From: Multifurca ochricompacta
Lineage: Eukaryota; Basidiomycota; Agaricomycetes; Russulales; Russulaceae
Assembly (NCBI GenBank): GCA_022496185.1
Contig: WTXG01000103.1
Location: forward strand, 1-64,000
DNA length: 64,000 nt
Direction of reading: 5' to 3'
How positions within the stretch are numbered: position 1 is the first letter of the stretch; each line of letters starts with the position of its first letter. This document shows, piece by piece, positions 24,333 to 34,415 of this stretch. The notes beneath the pieces were generated by a model, which saw only the letters and a list, made by a program, of their open reading frames with translations, was not told the origin of the DNA and did not search any database. The translations under genes were made by a program, and so were the position numbers.

Positions 24333-25608
24333 TGTTACGCTCAGCGGAGCGTTCTGTGCGGCGTGCACGGGTCAGCACGGGTCCATTACCTCAGCCACAA
24401 GCCTAGCACAATAAGGCTAGACTCTGGGCACTGTCTAGCTTCGGGATCGGTTAAGGTTTGGTGCTATAATCAAGCACAGAGGGAGACGGGATGAGCCAGC
24501 CAAAGGGAGCTAATCCCCTAAGGCTGTTAAGTGGGGACAGGGCCCAGTTGCTGTGCCGGAAGCACACCAAGCACACTGGAGCCCTTAGGGAGTGGTAGAG
24601 GGATTCAAAGGGAAGGGTACACACCCATTGCCAGAGGCAATGGGGGTCCCTGCAGGGGTCTCAAGGACGCAAAAAAAGGGGGAAAAGACTTCTGATGTAT
24701 TGGGGTCTAAGATCTCTAGGCTGAAGGCACAAGAGGTCAAATCTAGGGTTGTACAAACTGTCTACAGGGTCTTATATACTGTATGGGGATCTGGTTTGTA
24801 GCTAATCAGGAACAGGGTCAGAGTCCTTATCATCCAATAGCAGATAAGATGTCAAATATAGTCCATGATAAGGATAAGCCTTATCAGAAGCATAATCATG
24901 TGGGACAGCCCCACAGGAGTCATATCAGTGTGGGAGGATTCCCACCAGGGTCAGGGGTAAATGGGGAGATAACAGGTCCCACAGGAGTCAGGGTGGATGT
25001 GGGAATACTCCCACAGGAATCAGAGAAGCGAATGATAAGCCAGATGGGCCATGTGATCAGAAAGGGGTAAATGATCAGATGAAGATGCTGTGATCAGGGT
25101 CAGGGATCACATGGTCCAAAGTCACATGGTCAGGGATCACATGGTCAAGGATCACATGGCCAAGGGTCACATGGCCAAGGGTCACATGGCCAGGAGTCAC
25201 ATGACTGGCAGAGGGTCAAGTACAAGCCAAAGTTGTCTAGTTGTCTGGACTGGTCAGATTGGCAGGGACAATGTCAGGGGTTCCTATGGGTGTCAAGCAC
25301 AGGGACAGGGTCAGGAGCAGTGGCCAAGGCATAAGCCAAGGCAGCAAAGAAGGGTGGTGTACATCCAACAGTGTAGCAGCTTAACTACCAGCAGGTTAGG
25401 TGTAAATGGCGGCATGGGAGGTCAGTCCTATGAACAATGTCACAGGAATCAGGGTAGGGTCCTGGGCACACAGGCCACAGGCATCAAGGAAGGTCCCAAG
25501 GCAACAGGCCAAGGGCATCAAAGAGTGGTCCAGAGAAGGAGGAGATCAAGGATAGTGCAAGGAATCAGGCATGGTGTACAGGGTTAGGAAAAGAGTAGGG
25601 TCGTAACA
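24333..25608. repeat. Large solo LTR (1276 bp) nested in the gypsy-1 5' LTR
   Basis: TGTTACGCTC to GGGTCGTAACA, flanked by the 5-bp duplication GTGAC (24328-24332 and 25609-25613), absent from the gypsy-1 3' LTR. It is unlike the gypsy-1 LTR apart from the terminal TGTTACG/CGTAACA. It contains short tandem repeats of the type TCACATGGYCARGG (about 25105-25210) and CCCACAGGAGTC. The plus-strand reading frames inside are repeat translations and not a gene. Confidence 0.9.
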
Positions 25609-26079
25609 GTGACCTCCTTGTTTGTCTCTATGTGTTCGTTGTCGTCTATGCTTATTGCTTATCTCCTTATCATATGAACGGACATTTACTTAATTCCCTA
25701 TCAGTAGAAGCTAGGCTTTACGCCCTCCGCTTTCAGATATTTGGGCCCACTTGACTCCGTGACTCTTATCTATAGACGCCCATCCTTTTACGTATATAAG
25801 TCGGCTGTAGTGTACACTGTAGAGCTCAGACTCGACTTATTGAATACATCGGTGCCTGTCTTCTGGACATCCCCTTTGGAACTCTGACTCATTCGTCTCA
25901 GTGCTTTTGGCACTTTCCACTTAACATTGTCTCGAGGGACAGCCCTTCGGACTTTGACTCACCTCACCCGAACTCCAGGAAGTCCTATTGACTTCTTACC
26001 TGAAACCGTAGATCAAGCTGTCACACAAGTCGTGTGGAACATCCTGCACCGGACGTAACATCAAGTCAAGTCTCTCATC

Positions 26080-27582
26080 GTGGCTTCCAGCCGCAGTCAG
26101 ACCCTCTTTCGAGAAGAACTCATCAAATGAAGAGACGAGCATAATCTTTCACAGCAAGTACTTGGCTCTGCCACCTGGAAAGATTTTGAGTCCGAGTTTG
26201 GATACTACGTCTATCATGACAGAAGATACCAACTGGTAGAATATGACGACGAGAAGAGAGTTTGGTATTGTATCCGATACTCGGATAGCCGACACTCTTG
26301 GGTTACTACAGGACCCACCCCACCTGAATTTGGATTAGGACCGTGGAGAGAAAACCCCCCAGCCATTGTCACGGACTCTGAACCAGAAGAGTACGTAGAA
26401 GAACCTAGTGAAGAAGCACTGGTATTAGCGTCGACTACCACCCCAGTTGCACCCGGAGTTGCCACGTCCAGAGTCCCTGCTTTGACAACTCCCCAGATTT
26501 CTATACAATCTACCGACACTGTCACCCCGTTTTATCAAAGAATGTCTACCATTGCCGCCCAGCTTCCAGACCCAGCTCCTCCCCCGCCTCCAGCCATCCT
26601 GCCACCAAACATTCCCCCACCATCAGGACATTTGTCAGGAGTACTGCCACAAACGTTTACAGGGGACCGATCACAAAGCAAAAAGTTCATGTTGGAATTC
26701 ACCACCTTCAAAAACTTTAACCATGATGTTCCCCAAATCATCAACCCTTTCCAACGCGCCAATCTCTTCCTATCGTTAATTCGAGGAGAGGCCGTGGACG
26801 ACTGGACAATGGAGCAGCTGGAATGGCTGAACGAACAAATTGAAGGCGGGCGTTGCACCACAAGCGAAGGCCTTTGGGAGACCATTGCCCAGAGGTTCAA
26901 GGACGCATTCACAGACGGGCAGGCCAAGCAGAAGGCAGCCCGAGAATTAAAAGCTCTAAAAATGGAGAAGGGAGAACTGGACGCCTATGTAGCAAAGTTC
27001 AGAAGTTTGGCCAACAGGGCCGGTTATGATACAGATGAAGAGGCGACACTAGATCTCTTCTCCCAGGGGTTACCCAACCCACTGGTAAAGAACATCATCC
27101 AGTTTCATCACCCCAATGACTGGGATACATGGGTTGACGCTGCTAGACGACAACAGCAGGATTACCTCGACTTCCAAACGCGCTTTGGGGTTGACACAAA
27201 GAAGGGAAAGACCCGCGACCAATGGAAGACCGCCTTCAGGATTAAACCCACGCACACCGGGCAGAGGGACCCAAATGCAATGGATACTTCTGCTGACAGA
27301 ACCAGAGCACGGGTCGCCCTTACAGAAGACGAAAGGCAGACGCTAATGAAGGAAGGACGGTGCTTTTGCTGCAAAGCGCAAGGACACATGTCAAGGGAAT
27401 GCCTGAAGAAGGGAGTACATGCGGCAGAAGCAACGGTTACACCTATCCGCAACAACCCACCAACGGTTGACAAGAGAACGAAGGAGGAAAAGGCACAAGA
27501 GATATGGGCCGGTATGATGAAAGAAAGTGAAGAAGTGCGAGCCATTCTAGTAGAAAAGGCATTCGCAAAAAAGGATTTTTGA
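26080..27582 (+). pseudogene. Gypsy-1 gag
   Basis: Aligned with the intact gag of gypsy-2, the start codon is GTG here (26080, ATG in gypsy-2) and codon 17 is TGA (26128-26130), so translation from the normal start is lost. The rest is open for about 484 codons. It has the Pro-rich centre, the retrotransposon gag core (MLEFTTFKNFNHDVPQ, LFLSLIRGEAVDDW) and a CCHC knuckle CFCCKAQGHMSREC (about 27362-27403). It ends KKDF at 27582, overlapping pol. Confidence 0.9.
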
Positions 27583-30500
27583 CCGGCTCAAACCCATCAG
27601 CCTGGGCGCGAGCATTACATGTAACCTCTGTGTATACTAGTCGCTTCAAATCTTTGAAAATACCAGTACATTTCGAGACTACACAGAGGACGGCCGACCG
27701 TGACATCCTGATCGATTCAGGAGCCACAGATAACTTTATCAGCCCGCGAATGGCGAGAACCATGGGGTTGGGGATGCTGGCACTCCCCCAAGAAAAGAAC
27801 ATCTGGAATATTGATGGCACTGCCAACCGAGCGGGAAAAATCACGCATTACACCGATCTCAGTGTCCAAGTAGGAGAAAAGACGAAAGTCATACGTTTCC
27901 TGGTCACCAACTTGGGTGAAGAAGATTTAGTGTTGGGATACCCGTGGCTCGCCGCATTCGAACCTAAAATCAACTGGAGCGATGCAACCATGGACAGAGA
28001 TTCCTACCCCGTTCTCATCACATCACTAGGGTACGACTATGTAGCTCGACACTCGATAGTGCGAAGGGTGGAAGAAGAAGAGGAAGACCCCGGCTGTTGC
28101 TTCACTACTAAGGCATCGGAACTTGCGCAGAAAGCGGTGGAAGGACATACAGAGAGAACCTTTGAAGAGGTAGTGCCCAAGGAATACCACCGGCACTGGA
28201 GGGTGTTCTCGGAAGAAGAATCACAACGTTTTCCCCCGAGAGACCATGGGACCACGCCATTGATTTCACAACTGACACCCCAATGGCAATCGACTGTAAA
28301 ATTTACCCACTATCCCAGGCAGAACAGACAGCACTCACGACGTTCCTTGAGGAACATCTTGCCAAGGGGTACATCCGTCTGTCTAAATCACCATATGCGT
28401 CACCGTTCTTCTTCATCAAGAAGAAAGATGGCAAACTTCGACCTGTACAAGACTACCGACGGATAAATGCCCACACCGTGAAAAATGCTTACCCACTGCC
28501 GCTCATATCGGAACTCATAGATACTATGCGAGACAAGTCCTTATTTTCCAAAATGGATGTCCGCTGGGGCTACAACAATATTCGGATCAAGGAGGGGGAC
28601 CAGTGTAAGGCAGCGTTTAAGACCAACCAAGGGCTCTTTGAGCCAAACGTCATGTTCTTCGGTCTTACCAACTCGCCCGCCACCTTTCAGTCTATGATGA
28701 ACCACATCTTCCGCGACCTCATTCTTACTGGTGAAGTGGTGGTATACATGGATGACATACTAGTGGCTACCGCAGACGACCTGACCCACCATCGAGAACG
28801 AGTACACCAGGTACTAGACATCTTACGCGAACATGATCTGTATCTTAAACCAGCCAAATGCTCATTCGAACAACGGAGCGTGGAATATCTGGGAGTCATC
28901 TTAGAAGGAGGACACGTACGGATGGACCCGATAAAGGTACAAGGAATCAGGGAATGGCCCATACCTACATGTGTCAAGGATGTGCGATCCTTTATTGGGT
29001 TTTGCAACTTCTATCGACACTTCGTCAAAGGATTCTCAGGGATCGCACAACCACTGAATGGATTGTTAAAGAAGGATGTACCCTGGCATTGGACAGAAGA
29101 ACAACAGCGAGCCTTTGAACAGATCCGAGACATTGTCGGCTCAGAACCAGTCCTCCTACAGCCGGATCTGAAGAAACCCTTTGAACTCGAAGTTGATGCA
29201 TCCCACTTTGCCAATGGCGCTGTACTAAACCAGAGGGATACAGCGGGACTACTTCACCCAGTCGCCTTCTATTCGGAGACATTCTCACCAGTGGAACGAA
29301 ATTATGATATCTGGGATAGAGAGCTGCTTGCTATTGTGAAAGCGCTACGACATTGGCGACCATACCTAGCAGGGACGCCTCACAAAACCATCATTCATAC
29401 CGATCACTCCAACCTACTCTATTGGAAGGAACCCCACAAAATTAGTCGAAGGGTTGCGCGCGAGGTCCTAGAGCTGGAAGAGTACAACTTCGTGTTGAAA
29501 CATATTGCAGGAAGTCGCAATGCACGCGCAGATGCCCTGTCACGACGACCTGATTTCAGTAGTGGGGAGGAAGACAATAATAATATCATGGTACTCCCAG
29601 AAGAGGTTTTTGCAAAGAAAGCGGTCGTCAGCCTCCATGACATGGATCTGTGGGCACAAGTGTCACAGAACATGAACCAACAGTTATGCCAATCCTGGGC
29701 AGAGGCCCATAACCTGAAACAGGTCGATGGCTTGTGGTGGAAAGACGGGGATCGTCTCGTTGTCACCGGTGGCGACAACATTAAGAGGGGGGTGATCCAT
29801 TTTCACCACGATCTCCCCTCCGCTGGACACCCTGGCATTGCTAATACATACGCTCTGGCCAAACGAGACTACTGGTGGCCGAACATGAAGAAGGACATAG
29901 AGGATTATGTGAAAGGATGCGCAGAATGCCAAGCCAATAAAGTGAACACGCACCTGCATCCACCAGCACCATTCCCGATCACACCCACGACCTCGCAACC
30001 ATTCCAAACCATTGCCATGGACTTCATAGTCAAACTCCCCATCTCCAGAGGATTCAACTCCATCCTGACCATCACCAACCATGATTGCTCCAAAGCGGCA
30101 CTGTTCATACCCTGTAATGAGTCTGTCACAGCAGAAGGCGTAGCCAAACTTTACCTGGATCACGTCTACAGACACTATGGCCTCCCAGAAAAGATCATCT
30201 CTGACCGCGACCCACGCTTCACTTCCACCTTTGCCAGGGCGCTCTGTAAGACCTTGGACATCGCCCAGAACATTTCGACCGCCTATCACCCACAGACAGA
30301 TGGACAATCAGAAAGGACAAATCAGTGGCTTGAGCAATATCTTCGGTTCTGGTGCAACGGACGACAAGATGACTGGGCTGATTGGCTAGCGACGGCCGAG
30401 TTTGCACATAACTCCTGGCCCAATGGCACCACTAAAACCCCCCCATTTTCACTTATCATGGGATGGACACCACGAACGACTTGGACCGGGAAGTCCACGA

Positions 30501-31060
30501 ACGTGCCCTCAGCTTCGCAGCGTATCGGCCAATGGGAGGAGATCAGGAGATCGGCCAATGAGAACCTGCTGAAGGCGCAAAAGGCCCTGTCAGACAAACC
30601 ATCGAAATTCACACCTTATCAGACCCATGACCTTGTCTGGCTGGAAGGGAAGAACATTCATACGTCACATCCAACTGCCAAGCTAGCGCCCCGACGTCAC
30701 GGACCATTCGAGATAACGAGGAAGCTGTCAGATGTGTCATACGAACTCAAGCTCCCATCCACATGGAGAATCCATCCGGTCTTCCATGCCAAGCTTCTGA
30801 CACCTTACAAGGAGACGACTCTCCATGGGGAAAACTTCCCAAGACCTCCCCCTGACCTTATCGATGGAGAAGCAGAATGGGAAGTGGAACGGATTCTAGA
30901 CTCGCTACGTAAAGGCCGAGGGCGCAAGCTGCATTACCTTGTCAAGTGGAAAGGATTCCCAGACTCTGACAACTCGTGGGAGCCAGTCGGGAATATCTCT
31001 GCCCCAGCCCTTATCTCGGAGTTTCATATCCGACACCCAGAAGCGCCCAAGGACAGTTAA
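27579..31060 (+). pseudogene. Gypsy-1 pol with chromodomain, one frameshift
   Basis: Begins in the -1 frame relative to gag at the end of the T run GGATTTTTGA. Protease IDSGATDNF (about 27713). A missing base near 28238 moves the frame, after which pol is open to 31060. It has [12 protein letters not shown] and YMDD (about 28745), RNase H (VDASHFANGAVL, HTDHSNL, DALSRRPD), the integrase zinc domain (HHDLPSAGHPG to CAECQ, about 29800-29930) and core (AMDFIV, ISDRDPRF, YHPQTDGQSERTN). The C-terminal chromodomain (EVERILDS, YLVKWKGFPDSDNSWEP, about 30885-31010) defines a chromovirus. Chromodomains guide integration to marked chromatin, which fits nesting in other elements. Confidence 0.93.
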
Positions 31061-31096
31061 AAGGAGCTACCCCCCCGCATAGAAAAACCCCAGTAC

Positions 31097-32335
31097 ATGC
31101 TCTCACAGCAACGTCCTACCACTGAATCCTCTATCATGTCTTTCATCGCTGCCAACGCCGCCGTCGACGCTTTCACTGCCACCACTGTAGTTGTTGAGAA
31201 CTTCCCATCCGCTCATCCCTCTACACGCCCGTCGTCCCCCATCGATTATGAAGCAGCCGAAGCACGAGTTAAGAACCAATCCCCCAACCCCAATGATGAC
31301 TTTGAACACAGCGAAGAGCCACACCCGAATGATCTGCTGGGCATGGAGTTGGATGACGAAGTACCCGAGTTTCCATTCATCGCTAACAATCCCAACTCCT
31401 CCATGTACTTCCCTCTTGAGATCACCATGGCAGACGGGACCTCTGCCATTGCCAAGTATATATTTTACACCAACGGAGGGATGGACGTCGCGGGATGTAT
31501 GAAGAAGAACGGCCCTGTCTATGGGGCTCCGGTCTATTTGGAAGAAAGGTATACAGGACGCCTACACCATACCATGACCGATGAACAGCTCAGGCACCTG
31601 GCTGCTGAGGACTCTCACGCCTTTGCAATCGACGAAGTACTAAACGACATGCGCCTTCCGCGTCTAAAGGCAGAAGTAATGAGACTGCGGAAGAATTTGA
31701 CGTTGCGCACCACACTCAATAAACAGTACAAGGAACATGCGAAGATGATGGTGAGATTGACCAACGGGATGTTCCAAATAGAGCAGGAGTTGGTAGAAAT
31801 CAGAAAGAGGCTGGAGAAAGGGGATGCGTACCAGACCATCGCCGAAAGGTACGCCGATACATATGCACGACCCCTCCCTCCACGATCATTGGGAGCTGCC
31901 CCGCAATTACTGCCCAATCGATTCGAGATGCCGTGCATGCACGAAAACCCACGAGGAGAGACGTGCTGGCGATGTGACAGCAAGTATCACATCAGCTGGA
32001 ATTGCCCACTCAACCGCAAGTGGTGTCGGCATTGTCATAGCAACCTTCATTGGAGCCGCTTCTGCATTTTTCGCCGCGTAGGAGTTGCCCCGACGATCGT
32101 CAACCCGTCAGGATGGTGTGGCAAGTGCCTCCATCACAACTCGGGGCATCATGAACTAGACTGCCCAATCCATGACCTGTGCAATTCATGTGGACAGCGT
32201 GGTCCATACGGATTTCTTCGCACCCACCAGTGTCCGCAAGATTCAGACAAAGAGAATTACACACTGGACGATTGTAATGTAGCTGACGATTACCTGGACC
32301 TGGTGCAGGATGATGACGGTACGAGTCGTTTCTAG
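31097..32335 (+). CDS. Gypsy-1 ORF3: accessory zinc-knuckle protein downstream of pol (412 aa)
   Basis: An intact ORF between pol and the 3' LTR, where most Ty3/gypsy elements have nothing or an env. ATG at 31097, with a second at 31136. The N-terminal third is acidic and Pro/Ser-rich; the middle (about residues 150-260) is charged and helical. The C-terminal part has two canonical CX2CX4HX4C knuckles in series (CWRCDSKYHISWNC and CRHCHSNLHWSRFC), then two looser Cys/His clusters (CGKCLHHNSGHHELDC and CNSCGQRG..HQC). No signal peptide or membrane segment is seen, so it is not env-like. The gypsy-2 copy carries the same ORF (broken), so it belongs to the family. A nucleic-acid-binding role is inferred from the knuckles. 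Confidence 0.85.
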   Translation: MLSQQRPTTESSIMSFIAANAAVDAFTATTVVVENFPSAHPSTRPSSPIDYEAAEARVKNQSPNPNDDFEHSEEPHPNDLLGMELDDEVPEFPFIANNPNSSMYFPLEITMADGTSAIAKYIFYTNGGMDVAGCMKKNGPVYGAPVYLEERYTGRLHHTMTDEQLRHLAAEDSHAFAIDEVLNDMRLPRLKAEVMRLRKNLTLRTTLNKQYKEHAKMMVRLTNGMFQIEQELVEIRKRLEKGDAYQTIAERYADTYARPLPPRSLGAAPQLLPNRFEMPCMHENPRGETCWRCDSKYHISWNCPLNRKWCRHCHSNLHWSRFCIFRRVGVAPTIVNPSGWCGKCLHHNSGHHELDCPIHDLCNSCGQRGPYGFLRTHQCPQDSDKENYTLDDCNVADDYLDLVQDDDGTSRF

Positions 32336-32366
32336 CCGGGTCTGCTAGAACCAGAAGAGGGGGTGA

Positions 32367-32945
32367 TGTTACGAACCCCGTCTCTTCCTGTTTACTTTTT
32401 CCTACCCAATGACAACCCTTCCCTGCCACCCACTCTTCATTATCAGATTACGTCTCCATCGTGGGACCCCTCACGTGCTCTTTGTCCATCCACGTGACCT
32501 CCTTGTTTGTCTCTATGTGTTCGTTGTCGTCTATGCTTATTGCTTATCTCCTTATCATACGAACGGACATTTACTTAATTCCCTATCAGTAGAAGCTAGG
32601 CTTTACGCCCTCCGCTTTCAGATATTTGGGCCCACTTGACTCCGTGACTCTTATCTATAGACGCCCATCCTTTTACGTATATAAGTCGGCTGTAGTGTAC
32701 ACTGTAGAGCTCAGACTTGACTTATTGAATACATCGGTGCCTGTCTTCTGGACATCCCCTTTGGAACTCTGACTCGTTCGTCTCAGTGCTTTTGGCACTT
32801 TCCACTTAACATTGTCTCGAGGGACAGCCCTTCGGACTTTGACTCACCTCACCCGAACTCCAGGAAGTCCTATTGACTTCTTACCTGAAACTGTAGATCG
32901 AGCTGTCACACAAGTCGTGTGGAACATCCCGCACCGGACGTAACA
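32367..32945 (+). repeat. Gypsy-1 3' LTR
   Basis: 579 bp, TGTTACGAACC to GGACGTAACA, uninterrupted. It serves as the reference for the eight CpG-type differences and for the nested insertion in the 5' LTR. Contains a TATA-like TATATAAG (about 32678). Confidence 0.93.
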
Positions 32946-32950
32946 TAAGG

Positions 32951-33137
32951 GATAAGAGATAAGCAATGGCAAGCAACACTGTACAGTACACAAACAAAGA
33001 CAAAGGCGGTCACGGGGAAGGGAGCAAGGCACGTGATGGATCCCATGATGGAGACGTGATCTGATAGTGAAGGGTAGGCGGCAGGGAGGGGTTGTCATTG
33101 GTAGGAAGAAAAAGACGGAGAGACGGGGTTCGTAACA
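32951..33137 (-). repeat. Gypsy-2 3' LTR, second piece
   Basis: Continues 24200 after removal of gypsy-1 and one TSD copy. Ends CGTAACA at 33137. Confidence 0.9.
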
Positions 33138-33139
33138 TC

Positions 33140-34379
33140 ACCCCCTCTTCTGGTTCTAGCAGTCCCTGGCTAGAAACGACTCGTACCGTCATCATCCTGC
33201 ACCACTCCAAGTAGTCATCAGCTACATTACGATCATCATCTGATATGTTTCTATCTCCTGCGGGCATGCTGGGTGCGAAGGAAGCCATATGGACCGCGCT
33301 GGCCACACGCGCGGCACAAATCGTAGACTGGGCAGTCAATCTCTTTATGCCCGGCATTATGACGGAGCACTTGCCGCACCAGCCGATGGGTTGTTGATTG
33401 TCGGGGCACCCCTACGGTCGAAAGATACAGTGTCGGCTCCAGTGAAGATTGCTTCGGCAGTGTCGACACCACTTGCGGTTGAGAGGGCAATTCCAGCTGA
33501 TGTGATATTCTATCACATCGCCAGCAGGTCTCCCCGCGTGGGTTCTCGTGCATCGTGGCATCTCGAGCGGCTTGGCAGCAGCGTCGGGGCCGCCCCCAGT
33601 GTCCGAGGGGGAGAGGTCGCCATAGGTGTCGGCGTACCTTTCAGCGATCGTCTGATACGCATCCCCGCCTCCAACCTCTTCCTAATCTCGACAATCTCCT
33701 GTTCCACTGGAACATTCCATTCGTCAGCCTCGCCATCATCTTCGCGTGCTCCTTATACTGCTGGCTCAGTGTCTTCGTAGGGTGATACCCTTCCGCAGTC
33801 TCATGACTTCCGCCTTAAGGCATGGGAGCCTCATGTCATTCATCACTTCGTCGATCGCGAAGGTGCGGCAGTCCTCCGCGGCGAGATGGCCCAGCTGCTC
33901 ATCGGTCAGTGTCTGGTGCAGTCGGCCTGTGTACCTTTCTTCCAGATAAACGGGAGCCCCATAAACCGGTCCATCTTCCTCATGCATCCTGCCACATCCA
34001 TCCCTCCGTTGGTGTAGTAGATATATTTGCAATGGCCTTGGAACCGTCGGCCATCGTGATCTCTAGAGGGAAGTACATGGATGAGTTGGGTTGTTGGGGA
34101 TGAAGGGAATTCGGAGCTTCGTCATCGATCTCCCCGTTAAGCAGGTCGTTGGGGTGGGGCTCTTCACAGTGGGTGAAGTCGTCGTTTGGGTTTGGGACTG
34201 GTTCTTGACGTGGGCTTCTGCAGCTTCATAGTCGATGGGGGAGGAGGGACGAGTGGACGGTGAGCAGATGGGAAGTTTTCGACAACAGTCATCGGGGAGG
34301 CAAAAGCGTCGATGGCGGCGGAGGCAGCAATGAAAGACATGATAGATTGTTCTGTGGTAGTAATTCGCTGGGGTAGCAT
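33140..34379 (-). pseudogene. Gypsy-2 ORF3, broken copy of the accessory zinc-knuckle gene
   Basis: Minus-strand homologue of 31097-32335 in the same position after pol. The start (MLPQRITTTEQS) is conserved. The frame is lost near 34265, regained for the helical middle (VYLEERYTGRLHQ, about 33930) and lost again through the knuckle region (ETCWRC about 33520, then GQRGPYGFL near 33280). It proves that ORF3 belongs to the element and was not captured once by gypsy-1. Confidence 0.85.
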
Positions 34380-34415
34380 ATACTGGGGGACTTGAGAGAG
34401 TCTGGGGCTGTTCTT

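Larger units (their letters stand above)
24201..32945 (+). mobile_element. Gypsy-1: Ty3/gypsy chromovirus, plus strand, inside the gypsy-2 LTR
   Basis: The LTRs are 24201-26060 (579 bp without the nested solo LTR) and 32367-32945 (579 bp), flanked by the 5-bp duplication TAAGG (24196-24200 and 32946-32950). Ends are TGTTACG..CGTAACA. It contains gag (26080-27582), pol (27579-31060) and ORF3 (31097-32335). The two LTRs differ at eight sites, all CpG transitions. Confidence 0.95.

Noticed and set aside
25090..25215. Spaced TCACATGG repeats resembling a CRISPR array
   Set aside because: Repeats are 14-16 bp and directly adjacent with no unique spacers, inside an LTR of a eukaryote.
24592..25587. 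Plus-strand frames in the large solo LTR encoding HM-rich repeats
   Set aside because: They are translations of short tandem DNA repeats inside an element with clear LTR ends and TSD.
24201..26060. Classic RIP as the cause of the C-to-T changes
   Set aside because: Changes are at CpG with varied preceding bases, not at CpA, and no excess of CpA to TpA was seen.
31097..32335. ORF3 as a retroviral env gene
   Set aside because: No signal peptide, transmembrane segment or cleavage site; instead CCHC knuckles.
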